This document shows positions 18,101 through 26,400 of a DNA stretch of 33,314 nt, piece by piece. The notes below the pieces were generated by a model. That model had not been told where the DNA came from. It was given only the letters and a program-made list of their open reading frames with translations, and ran no database searches. Where the stretch lies: contig DUEH01000007.1 in NCBI GenBank assembly GCA_011192195.1, forward strand, positions 1-33,314. The letters run 5' to 3'. The position numbers and the translations under genes are program-made. Positions within the stretch are counted from its first letter, which is position 1, and every line of letters begins with the position of its first letter. The DNA comes from Chloroflexota bacterium. Its GTDB lineage: Bacteria > Chloroflexota > Anaerolineae > 4572-78.

Positions 18101-18826
18101 CAAAAATTTAGGCAGCCCAAGTGGATTGGGATAGGCGCCAAAGGTGAGGGCGCGAGCCAGCGCGTCAATATCCAGAGCGCTGCGAGACCAGTCAATGACG
18201 CCGGCGGCAGGCGGACGTTGGCGGCGCGGAAAGTAGCTGCGTTGGCTTAAATCTTGAGGAGTACGCGTAATTTCAGCGCGGGCCTGCCCTGGGCCTGTCG
18301 AATGGGACAAGTCGTCAATCAGTTCGCGGAAAAGGCGCAGCGCTGTATCGTAGCTTTTGGCGTTCAGGGTGAGGGCGGTATCGGCGGGGCTAATATCAAA
18401 GAAACCCTGCTTCAAAATGTCGCCTGCGTCTGCCTGTTCGGTCATAATATGCCAGGTGACGCCGTGGCGAGTTTCCCCGTTCAAAATAGCCCACGATGTA
18501 ACGTGGAGACCGGCGTAACGGGGCAGCGGGCCATCGTGGTAATTGATGGCGAGTTGGCGGGGAGCGTTCAGGATGGGGAGAGGCAGAATCCGGTGGTTGA
18601 CAATGCTGAAGAGGTAGTCAACGGGTTGCCGCTGAAGGACGGTCAGAATGTTGTCATCGGGGGTGAAAAAGGGGAGGCCGCGTTCTTTTGCCCAGCGGGC
18701 CGCATCTGCGTCCGGGGAAACAAGAGCCTTGATGGTGTGTCCTTGCTCCAGCAAGATTTCCGCGCATTGAATGGGGAGCGTAGTTTCGCCAAAGATGGCG
18801 CAGGTGAATTTGCCGACTGACGACAT
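15191..18826 (-). CDS. NRPS loading-type protein: formyltransferase - degenerate C - A (Pro-like code) - T
   Basis: F domain 'AINYHDGPLPRYAGLHVTSWAILNGETRHGVTWHIMTEQADAGDIL'; A3 'YILYTSGSTGRPKG'; 'FDVAFQEMFSTW'; 'HYGPTESHVVTVH'; T 'FFELGGHSLLATQ'. ATG at 18826 (MSSVGKFTCAIFGE) rather than the listed 18895. Confidence 0.88.
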   Translation of the reverse strand: MSSVGKFTCAIFGETTLPIQCAEILLEQGHTIKALVSPDADAARWAKERGLPFFTPDDNILTVLQRQPVDYLFSIVNHRILPLPILNAPRQLAINYHDGPLPRYAGLHVTSWAILNGETRHGVTWHIMTEQADAGDILKQGFFDISPADTALTLNAKSYDTALRLFRELIDDLSHSTGPGQARAEITRTPQDLSQRSYFPRRQRPPAAGVIDWSRSALDIDALARALTFGAYPNPLGLPKFLLGDETLAVGSLEVLDAPASALPGVIVAIAPNALTVAAADRNAILRRITALDGQSLPSNALTSRYNLRPGDLLPALSPDLAHRLTQINAQLAPRESFWRKRLLDLQPLVLPFSEKQVSGWAGGQVGRCDFFAHLPTCLPAHSLIAAFLARLNDQYTFDLAFTYPELRQTVAGLEAFFAPYIPWRITLDPLAPLDSLQEEIAALKKRHTYPLDLIARYPELRSDPARFTLPVAVELLEDLESLRSAPGAYLTVGIAQACTESGRSDGQSCRWLLDPRVFSPDDAAQLKQRFEIFLDAAIRQPDAPLSQLPILTPAEERQLLLDWNDTQRDYPADILVHHLFEAQTARAPEAIAVTFEDQSLTYAELNRRAGQLARQLQSLGVEPDIPVGICLERSIEMAVAVLGVLKAGGVCVPLDPGYPEERLAFMREDAGINALLTQQENYELRVTNYELRTTNYDSVKAEKIRHSSFVIRHSSLVYILYTSGSTGRPKGVAMPHRSLANLIQWHLQDSPLSRPARTLQFASLSFDVAFQEMFSTWAAGGTLVLLPEETRRDSMALLRFLAERRIERLFLPFVALNQLAEAARSADVLPANLRDIVTAGEQLQITPAIVELFNRLPNCALHNHYGPTESHVVTVHTLTGPADTWPALPPIGRPIANTQIYLLDRFLQPVPIGFPGELHIGGFSLAREYLNRPELTAERFSKWAGEQVSRWAGEQVGRGEKISPTHLPTRSPAHLHLYKTGDIARYRPDGSIEFLGRVDNQVKIRGFRVELGEIEAALARHPAVSEAVVALREDRPGDKRLVAYIVGLAVSGQRSAVISVLREFLVARLPDYMIPAAFVFLDAFPLTASNKVDRRALPAPDSSRAGLSQEFATPRTPTEANLAEIWAAVLGVEQVGIHDDFFELGGHSLLATQLISRLRDAFQVELPLRRLFSAPTVAGLAEYIETVRWAAYGRTEATSSNGELREEGEL
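15653..15680. repeat. GACCGCT heptamer array in A-domain loop
   Basis: gaccgcc gaccgct gaccgct gaccgcc; same word as the 9874-9920 array. Confidence 0.9.
15899..16002. repeat. Octamer inverted-arm element in A-domain loop
   Basis: gggcaggt gagcgggt gggcaggt gtgtaggt ... ctcccctg cccacctg ctcccctg cccacctg ctcacctg ctcacctg. Confidence 0.93.
16677..16784. repeat. Heptamer element (GAATGAC left arm, CGTAGTT right arm) in A-domain loop
   Basis: GACGAAT repeats 16679-16716, spacer, CGTAGTT/CGTAATT repeats 16734-16784. Confidence 0.93.
17674..17760. repeat. Octamer inverted-arm element inside the degenerate C region
   Basis: gagcgagtgagcgggtaggcaggtgggcaggtgagc / cacctgcccacctgcccgcctgcccacccgctcacctgc; encodes KQVSGWAGGQVGRCDFFAHLPTCLPAH. 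Confidence 0.9.
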
Positions 18827-18833
18827 AGGTTTA

Positions 18834-19697
18834 TCAATCCAGCGCGTCATAGAGTTTATGTAAAGCGCGAGGCTTGGCGCGGGTAAGGGCGGCAACCTGC
18901 TGATTGGCGTCGCGGAGGCGCTGGCTCAAGACGTTGATCAGTTTCAATGATAGCTCGGAATTCTGGCGAGCCAGAGCCACCAACGGTTCGTGACGCAGAC
19001 TTAGAGTCAAGGTGTCTTGCAGGGCAACAGCCGCGGCAGAGCGAGCGCTGTTATCAAACAAGGTCATTTCGCCAAAGTAGGTATTTGCCCCCAGGCTTGC
19101 CAGACGAATGAAAGAGCCTTTGCGCTTGGCCTCCTGCTCAATGCCGACTTTGCCGCTGACAACCATGTAGAGCGCGCCGCCGGGGTCTCCCTGATTGAAG
19201 ATGCGTTGGTCTTCCTCAAAAATCTCTTCTTCGCACAGGGCGGCCAGGGATTTGAGCTGTTCGATGGTCATATCCTGAAAAAAAGGCACTTTCTTCAGGA
19301 AAATAATCTTCTCGATACTGGAAAGCATAGCGTCTTCCTCCTGATGAGCCGCGGTTCGTTGGGATACGGATTCACCTTGAGCGCGTCTTGCTCGATAGGC
19401 GGCCAAGCGTATTTCGGCAATTGACTCGCCGGCCATCAATCGTTGGGCGGCGCGGGCGGCCTGACGCACTTCGGCTTCGGGGTCATCAACGGCGGCCCGC
19501 ACAATGGCTTCGACTTCGGCCTGGGTTTTGGGCAGGTAGGCAGGTGGGCGGGTGGGCAGGTGGGCAGGCGAGACCTGAACCTCTGCATCAAGTGCATCCA
19601 AAGCGGCCAAGGGATCAATCGCGCGACTTCGACGAGCCGAGCGCGGTTTACGCCTCTCAGTCCGGTCTTCACTCTCATCGTCCAGCGCAGCCAGCAA
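18834..19697 (-). CDS. Cyclic-nucleotide-binding (CRP/CNB-fold) protein; probably the separated C-terminus of the upstream HEAT protein
   Basis: 'VPFFQDMTIEQLKSLAALCEEEIFEEDQRIFNQGDPGGALYMVVSGKVGIEQ...LGANTYFGEMTLFDNSARSAAAVALQDTLTLSL'. Alternative internal start at 19328 with good SD (AGGAGGAAGACGCTATG). Confidence 0.85.
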   Translation of the reverse strand: MLAALDDESEDRTERRKPRSARRSRAIDPLAALDALDAEVQVSPAHLPTRPPAYLPKTQAEVEAIVRAAVDDPEAEVRQAARAAQRLMAGESIAEIRLAAYRARRAQGESVSQRTAAHQEEDAMLSSIEKIIFLKKVPFFQDMTIEQLKSLAALCEEEIFEEDQRIFNQGDPGGALYMVVSGKVGIEQEAKRKGSFIRLASLGANTYFGEMTLFDNSARSAAAVALQDTLTLSLRHEPLVALARQNSELSLKLINVLSQRLRDANQQVAALTRAKPRALHKLYDALD

Positions 19698-22645
19698 ACC
19701 AGAGGCACGAACACGTCTCTCTCCCCGCTTCCTCGCCCCCTTTCTCCCTTTCTCCCTTTCTCCCTTTCTCCCCTGCTCCCCTGCCCACCCGCTCCCCTGC
19801 CCACCCGCTCATTCGCCCAAACTTCCCCCAGCGCGTAAACGGTAATCGCCCGCCGCCACGCATTACCGGTATTGGCGGTGAAGGCGTCAATGACGGCGTT
19901 GGCATCAAGGGGCGTAATGCCCCAGGTTTCTTCGCCAAGCTGCGCCAGCCGCGCCGAGGCGGCATCGGGGTCAAAGAGCGGCCCCATCAATTCAGCAGTT
20001 TGAGGACTGGTGAAGGTTTCAAGCGCTTCCAAAGCGTTGCTGCGGGCGCGCGCTTCGGAGCTATCCAGAGAATCAACCACCACGTCAATGGCCTGGCTCC
20101 CGTTCTGAACAGCGAGGAGAGTAAAGATTTCATCGAGCGTGTTCTGATTTTGCTCCCGCAGCGTGTCTTGCAGCAGCGTAACGCCGGTAGAACTGGCGAA
20201 AGGAGTCATAACCTGTAAATAGCCGTGATTGCGATAAATGGCTTGCAGATTATGGTTAATATGCTCCTCGATGAGCGGGCCAAATTCCCGGCGATCAACC
20301 CGGCTCAAGACCACAGCCGCCATCTTGCGCAACGCGGGGTCGGCGGCATTCAGATGAGGCCGGACGAGCGGAATAATCGCTTTGCCCGCCCGCGCCAGAC
20401 TTTCGACGGCGGCGGCGCGAACATCGGGGCTGGCATCGTTCAGGACTTTGACCACAGCTTGTTGGCTCTTCCGGCTGTCAATACGATTCAACACGGTCAA
20501 CGCCAATTGGCGAACGCGCGCAACAGGGTCATCAAGGCGGCGGATCATTAACGCCAACACTTCCGGCGCGCGCGTTTTGGTCAACAGCAAGTCATCCGGC
20601 AGGCTGGCAAAGGCCAGCATCGCTTCCAGGCGAGGAGAATCGGCGGGGTGTTCAAGGAAGTCAGACAGGGTTTTCATCGCCCGAAAATTGGCAATTTGCC
20701 CCAGAATTTTCATTCCTTGCGCTTGTAAATGAGGGTTATCGGCGTTTAGCAGACGGTCAAGCGCGTCAACAGCAGGGCGCATCTGATAAAAATCGCCTGA
20801 TTGGGACAAAATGGAGAAAGCCTCCATGCGCACGGCTGCGTTGGAATCTTGCAGCGCATCAAGCGCCGGTTGGCGAAGCGCGGCGTCGTCAGGGCCGTTT
20901 AATGCGGCCAATGCGGACAGGGCAGACTGCCGCACCCGCCCATCGGGATCGTTCAGGCAGTGGCGAAAGGTCTGAGCAACGGCCTCTTCGCGCATATCCG
21001 CCGCCGACATCGCGTCGATAATGGCGGCGCGCGCGTAAGGCGTACCGGCGTTTGTTAGGGCGCGGGTCAAAATGGGCGCAGCCGCCGAACCGCCAATCCG
21101 GGCGATAAGCCGGGCCATAAAAATGGCAAATTCCGGGTCGTCGCTCTTTTCCAGGCGACGTTCAAGGGAGGCCAGAGCCGCCGGGTCGGTCACGCTTAAG
21201 TCTGAGGCTTCCTGAGAAAAGAGAAAAGAGTAATCTTCCTCTGCCAGCATTTTGATGAGCGCGCGACTATAAAACTTGCGCACCGTCAAAATACTGACCA
21301 GGCAAGCAACCGCCAAAATTACCATTAAACCTGATACAAACCAGAGCGTTGAAACCAGGGGCAGCAGCAGAAGCAAACCGGCTAACAACGCGCCAACCGG
21401 CGTCACCAATCCGTTGACAAAGGCGCGCGCCCGCCCTTTTACCCGCAGAGGCACGGCGTTGTAGAGCAACCCTTCCACCGGATACCAAAAGGTCAAGCGA
21501 AATACGTTGCGGTCAAGATAGGCGGCCGAAGCGGCAATCAGGATAGCTGCGTCGCCGGTTAAACCGGATGAAGCCTGCCCTGATGAAAACTGAAGGGCTA
21601 TCAACCCCAGTACGATGACCAAGTTGCTGGCGGGAAAAATCAGCGTGGCGTTGGCTACTCCCAGACGGGCAATGATGCGGCTCACGCCAAATAGCAGCAT
21701 CGGCAGGACAATGATGTTGCCCGCGCCGCGCAAGTAGCCCACAAAGTTCGATATGCTTCCTGTGGGATTGGGGCTGTCGCTGTAAACCCGCAAAAAGAGT
21801 TCGCTGGCCCGGTATTCCAGCAAGGGCATCAAAATGGTTAGCAGCAACGTTCCGGCCACCATCCAACGCAGATAGGGTGATTTAAGGGTGTAGCGAAAGC
21901 CTTCGCGGAGATTATCCAGATATGCCTGTACTGAGCCTGGCCGAGGTGAGGCGCGTTGTTTTTTGGCGCTTGCGGCGGCTGTCGAGACGACGGACGGACG
22001 TTGGGTCTTGATGAGATGCGGCATTAGCCAAACCAGCGCCATCACCACTGCGTGGGCCGCCAGCCAGGCCGTAACAACGCCGCGCGGGTCGCCCAGCCAA
22101 TAGTTCAGCAAGAAAACGCTCAACCCGCCCACAATGGCGCCCACCCTGTAACCGGCAATGATCACCGGCATCATCCGTTTGGCGGTCTGGATGTCGTAAA
22201 ATTCATTGGTGTATGTAATCAAATGGGGGCCGGCCACCGCCAGCCAGGCCAATCCGATGACGTAGAGAAAGGAGAAGGCCATATCGGAATAGCCAAGCTC
22301 AAGCAGAAGCAGTCCCAGGATAATGCCGCCTGTTTCAACCGCGAAGATGATGTTCAGGAGTTTGTCGTTGGCAATACGATCAACAAAGGGGGTATAAGCG
22401 GCAATAGCCACGATAGACAGCGCGGCGCTGAAAATAAATATCCAGGGCAGCCCTGCCAGGCCGTCCCGCTCAAGAAAAGCGGCGTAAACTATAGAGTTGC
22501 CCCACACAGTCCCCATATTGACAAACACAAACATCAAAAACAGCATCGAGACGCGAGGCCATTCGGCGGGGCGAATGTTAAAGAGCTTGCTCAGTGAAGG
22601 GATAGTTGTTCTCCCGTTATTCAGCAGCCAAACTATCAGCCACAA
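19436..22645 (-). CDS. NTT/MFS-like multi-TM protein with HEAT repeats; out-of-frame C-terminal tail after an octamer repeat tract
   Basis: ~12 hydrophobic segments then HEAT repeats ('LNDPDGRVRQSALSALAAL', 'LNDASPDVRAAAVESLARAGKAIIPLV'). After GEVWANERVGRG the translation is low-complexity frameshifted sequence overlapping the CNB ORF. Confidence 0.8.
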   Translation of the reverse strand: MWLIVWLLNNGRTTIPSLSKLFNIRPAEWPRVSMLFLMFVFVNMGTVWGNSIVYAAFLERDGLAGLPWIFIFSAALSIVAIAAYTPFVDRIANDKLLNIIFAVETGGIILGLLLLELGYSDMAFSFLYVIGLAWLAVAGPHLITYTNEFYDIQTAKRMMPVIIAGYRVGAIVGGLSVFLLNYWLGDPRGVVTAWLAAHAVVMALVWLMPHLIKTQRPSVVSTAAASAKKQRASPRPGSVQAYLDNLREGFRYTLKSPYLRWMVAGTLLLTILMPLLEYRASELFLRVYSDSPNPTGSISNFVGYLRGAGNIIVLPMLLFGVSRIIARLGVANATLIFPASNLVIVLGLIALQFSSGQASSGLTGDAAILIAASAAYLDRNVFRLTFWYPVEGLLYNAVPLRVKGRARAFVNGLVTPVGALLAGLLLLLPLVSTLWFVSGLMVILAVACLVSILTVRKFYSRALIKMLAEEDYSFLFSQEASDLSVTDPAALASLERRLEKSDDPEFAIFMARLIARIGGSAAAPILTRALTNAGTPYARAAIIDAMSAADMREEAVAQTFRHCLNDPDGRVRQSALSALAALNGPDDAALRQPALDALQDSNAAVRMEAFSILSQSGDFYQMRPAVDALDRLLNADNPHLQAQGMKILGQIANFRAMKTLSDFLEHPADSPRLEAMLAFASLPDDLLLTKTRAPEVLALMIRRLDDPVARVRQLALTVLNRIDSRKSQQAVVKVLNDASPDVRAAAVESLARAGKAIIPLVRPHLNAADPALRKMAAVVLSRVDRREFGPLIEEHINHNLQAIYRNHGYLQVMTPFASSTGVTLLQDTLREQNQNTLDEIFTLLAVQNGSQAIDVVVDSLDSSEARARSNALEALETFTSPQTAELMGPLFDPDAASARLAQLGEETWGITPLDANAVIDAFTANTGNAWRRAITVYALGEVWANERVGRGAGGQGSRGEREKGRKGERGRGSGERDVFVPLVCWLRWTMRVKTGLRGVNRARLVEVARLIPWPLWMHLMQRFRSRLPTCPPAHLPTCPKPRPKSKPLCGPPLMTPKPKCVRPPAPPND
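19530..19572. repeat. GGGCAGGT octamer arm
   Basis: gggcaggt aggcaggt gggcgggt gggcaggt gggcaggc. Confidence 0.85.
19738..19810. repeat. Octamer tract (TTTCTCCC x4, then GCTCCCCT/GCCCACCC alternating)
   Basis: Read directly; coincides with the reading-frame break between the HEAT and CNB coding parts. Confidence 0.93.
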
Positions 22646-23375
22646 CCTGCAAGCTTTTGGCTATGGCGTGGTCGGGATAGTGAAGCGCAAAAATCCCCTT
22701 GCTGGCTAAAATCATCAGCTCGTCAGAGTGGGGTAAGATGGCGCCGACAGTGCAATCAAAAGTTTCTTCCATATCAGCTTGCATTTCGGCAAAATTGTAG
22801 ATGGTGGGGGCTTTGTTGACAATCAGGGTCAGGTTGGGTACTTTGAGTTTGCGCGCCACGTCAATGGTCACGCCCGTTCCCTGAATGTCCTGCTGGTCGG
22901 GGCGCATTATCAGCAGCAGGGTATCGGAAATGGCGATGGAGAGGAGCGTTTCTTCGTTGAGGCCGGGGTGGGTGTCAATCATCAGCACATCCAGGTCCAG
23001 CATTTCAATCAAATCCTGAAAGCCATCGTTGAGCAGGCCCACGTCGTAGCCATCGCGGAGGATGCGGGTTATGTCGGCGGCTTTTACGCTGGAAGGCACC
23101 AGATAGAGTTTTCCATCGCCTTGAATGTCCATTCTGGCGGTCATATCGTAGGCCGCTTCTTCAATGTCGCAGCGCTCCCAGAGAAAATCATTGAGAGTGA
23201 GGCCGGTCTCTTCCTCTTTCAGGCCAAAGAGAACGTGAATGCCCGGCGAGTTGATGTCGGTGTCTATGGCGCAAACTCGCAGCCCTTTTGCGGCCAGCAG
23301 GGCGCTGATGTTGGCGGTGGTGTTTGATTTGCCCGTACCGCCTCTAAATGAGTGAACTGAAACTATTTGGGACAT
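22617..23375 (-). CDS. MinD/ParA-like P-loop ATPase
   Basis: 'MSQIVSVHSFRGGTGKSNTTANISALLAAKGLRVCAIDTDINSPG' deviant Walker A, 'VLMIDTHPGLNEETLLSI' Walker B. Start reassigned to 23375. Confidence 0.9.
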   Translation of the reverse strand: MSQIVSVHSFRGGTGKSNTTANISALLAAKGLRVCAIDTDINSPGIHVLFGLKEEETGLTLNDFLWERCDIEEAAYDMTARMDIQGDGKLYLVPSSVKAADITRILRDGYDVGLLNDGFQDLIEMLDLDVLMIDTHPGLNEETLLSIAISDTLLLIMRPDQQDIQGTGVTIDVARKLKVPNLTLIVNKAPTIYNFAEMQADMEETFDCTVGAILPHSDELMILASKGIFALHYPDHAIAKSLQVVADSLAAE

Positions 23376-23395
23376 GGTTTTGCTCCTGTTTGTGG

Positions 23396-23478
23396 GTTTG
23401 TAGTCAGGTACGCAACGCAGTGGAGTACCGTCCGTTGTAAAACGCCACTCCGCTATCGCTGCGAGGCTCGCTACAAAC
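23396..23478. repeat. Intergenic inverted-repeat element with GTTTGTAG termini
   Basis: GTTTGTAG (23396-23403) / CTACAAAC (23471-23478), imperfect complementarity further in; no target duplication seen. Confidence 0.5.
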
Positions 23479-23492
23479 AATTACAACGCACG

Positions 23493-26400
23493 CTATGAAT
23501 CTAACGCAGACCAGATATCTATGGAAGACGATTTCTCTCGTTTCTCTCGCTTACGGTCAAAACCGGCCCGGTAGCGTCCGGTTTTTAGCTGACGCACGTA
23601 GCCTTTTTTGATCAGATCGTCCAATGCGCTTTGAACCTGCTCCGGCGGCAACTGTAAGTCATCGGCCAATTCGGTCAGGCTCAACCTGCGCCGCATAATC
23701 TTTCTGAAGATACTGAGCGACAAAGGCGGCAAATCCAGCAAAGCCGTTGGCGAGAACGGGGTCTGCAAAACGCTTTTGGCAAACTGTTTGAGCCAGATGT
23801 GATAATCGCCCGGCGAATTGTTGGCTTGAAGAGTTTTGAGCAACTCCGTCAATCCGGCGCGCGCGCCATCCTGGAGATTATGCTTATTCAAGGCAGTTTG
23901 CGCCAATTTCAGGGCGGGTTCTGTGCGCCCTTTTTGAGCCAGCAGCCAGGCGCGCCCGCCGTCAGCCCAGGGCTGCAACTCCGGCGTTGGCTCAAGCAAA
24001 GACAACGCATCCAAATCACCGGCGACGATAGCTTGTTTTTGCCGGGCGGCGGCGTTTCCCAGGGCTGCGCTGCGGGCGTAGGCTTCGGCAGCGGCGCGGT
24101 AATCGCCGCGAAGGGCCAGCGCGTCCGCCAGGCTCTCAAGAATAGCCGCTCGTTCCGGAGCGGGCAAGTCTGGCAAAGCCAGGACTTGCTGATAGTGTTC
24201 CAGCGCGCCGGCGTATTCGCGCCGATTTCTGGCCTGATCGCCGGCGCGGCGTCCATACTGGGCCGCTTTTGCGTCATCGTCGCCGCGCAGGTAATGGTAG
24301 GCAATTAGCGAAAGGGATTGTTCAGCCTGCCCGGACCGGGCCAGCCAATCGCCTGTTTGGGTGTGCCACCCGCGCCGCTGGGAAAATGACAGGGTGTTGT
24401 AGATGGCTTCCTGCATCAAAGGGTGCTTGAAACGATAGGTTGAATTGTCTACGGCAGTCACTAACGATGCCCGCGCGGCCTCTTCTAATGCCGTAAAAAC
24501 GGTCTCCTTGTCCAGCAATTCAGCGCAAATAGCTTGCAATCCCCTGGCGTCAAAGGTAGTTCCCATCACGGCGGCCCGTTTGAGAACGTTTTGATAGGCC
24601 AGCGGAAGTTCATCCAGACGAGCCAGCAAGAGGGCGTGCAAAGAGAGAGGCAGGGCGGGCGACTCTCTGGTCCAACCGGCCCAGCCGGTATGTCTGTCCA
24701 GAAATACGGCGTCGGCCCGTTCCAGCGCCCGGCATAACTCTTGAACGTACAAAGGGTTTCCCCCTGAGCGATGATAGATCCAGCGGGTCAGGTCATCGTC
24801 CAGAGTGCGCGCTCCCAAATGATGCCGGGCCACGCCCAGCGCCGCCTCGTTATTCAAAGGGTGGAGTTTCACCAACTTCGGAGACTTGTCCTGAGCGTGG
24901 TCGAAGAATTGAAGATTGGAGATTGGAGATTGGAGATTGTTAGAGTCGTTAATCTCCAAATCTCTAATCTCCAATCTCTGAAGACGCCCGGTCAGAAGCA
25001 GCAACAGCGGCAGGTTTTGCATTTGAGACAACAACTCATTCAGCAAATCCAGCGAAGTTGCGTCCAGCCAGTCAATATCTTCCAGAATGAGCAGGAAGGG
25101 CGAACGGGCGGTCAGTTTTTTGAACAGGACAGTCAGAATGTGAAGCGGGTCAACATCCGCTTCATCCGAAGCGCCCGATTCCCCCAAAGTGGCCTCTGCG
25201 GGCAGGTTCAGCAAATCGGCCAAGCGATTCTCCCACCGAGACAGGCCCAACGCGGCCAACTCCACCGACAGGCGTTCTCGCTGCTGAATTGCGTCGCCGC
25301 CGCCATCGGGGTCCAGCCAGCCAATCAATAAATCCAGCCAGGGAAAGAGGGGGACGTGCTTGCCGTGGGGTTGGCAGCGCCCAATCAAAATTGGCAAATC
25401 CTTTGCCTGCGCCGCCTGCGCCAGATGTGTAGCCAGCGCGGTTTTTCCCAGACCGGTTTCGGCAATGAGCAGCAGAACGCCTCCCTTGCCGTTTTGCAAA
25501 GCGTTCAGCGCGCCGGTCAAAAAATCCTGCTCAATTTCCCGACCCAGCAGCGGGCGTTCCAAAGGCTGCAATTGCGCGCCGTAACGCACATTGCGCACGT
25601 TGACAATAACCACCCGGCCATCTATGCCCTTCAACTCAACCGCCGGAAGTTCCTCGCCCACAAAAGCAGAGCGGGCGTCGCTCCAGATGTCGGAATCCAC
25701 AATCACCTGGCCCGGCCTGGCCTGACTCATCAGCCGCGCTCCTCTATTGACCGCCGGCCCGGCAATGACCGATTCGCGGCGGTAGCGGGCGCCAATTTCG
25801 CCGTTGAAGACCAGCCCGTGGGTAATGCCGCCTCGCTGGCGGAGGGGCGGATCCAGTTCAAATTCCCTATTGACCTGATCCAGCATTTGCGCCAGTTGCA
25901 GCGCGGCAGAGATGGCGTAGCGCGTGGTTCCTTCGTGCATTTTGGGGGAGCCGTAAGTGTTGAGCAAGAAAAACCCTTTGGCGCAGGCGTCTACCTGACT
26001 GATAACGCCTTCGTGCCGGGTGACAATCTCTTCGGCGCGAAGGAAGTAGCGCTGCAAAACCTGAGTAGCCAGTTCCGGGCCGCGCGCTGTCGCCAATTCT
26101 TCCAGCCCCAGCAGATTGATGTACTGCACCGCCGTAGGTCTAAACTCTGACTCTAAATGGCGATGGCGTTTTGTATTCACCAGACGGGCCAGCATATCTT
26201 CCGGCAGAAAAGGGGCCAAGCGTTCAACGTGTTGCAGCGAAACGTTCAGGGTTTGCAATACGTCGGGGAGGTCTTTGCTCAACAGAAGGGCGCCGCCTCG
26301 CTTGCGTGTGGGGGGCGATACTTCGTAATCGCCCAAATCGTCGCCCAGATCATCCACCACCTGCGCGCCGTTCAGGGTGAAATGCCCGGCGGCAGCTTGA

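Noticed and set aside
19388-20218. 276-aa + strand ORF
   Set aside because: Overlaps the antisense of HEAT/CNB coding sequence and translates the octamer repeats into low-complexity S/P/F-rich sequence.
23396-23478. MITE with target-site duplication
   Set aside because: Inverted GTTTGTAG ends are present but the flanks (tgtttgtgg / aattacaa) show no convincing direct repeat.
25356-26150. 264-aa + strand ORF opposite the cyclase/AAA gene
   Set aside because: Antisense shadow ORF without motif support.
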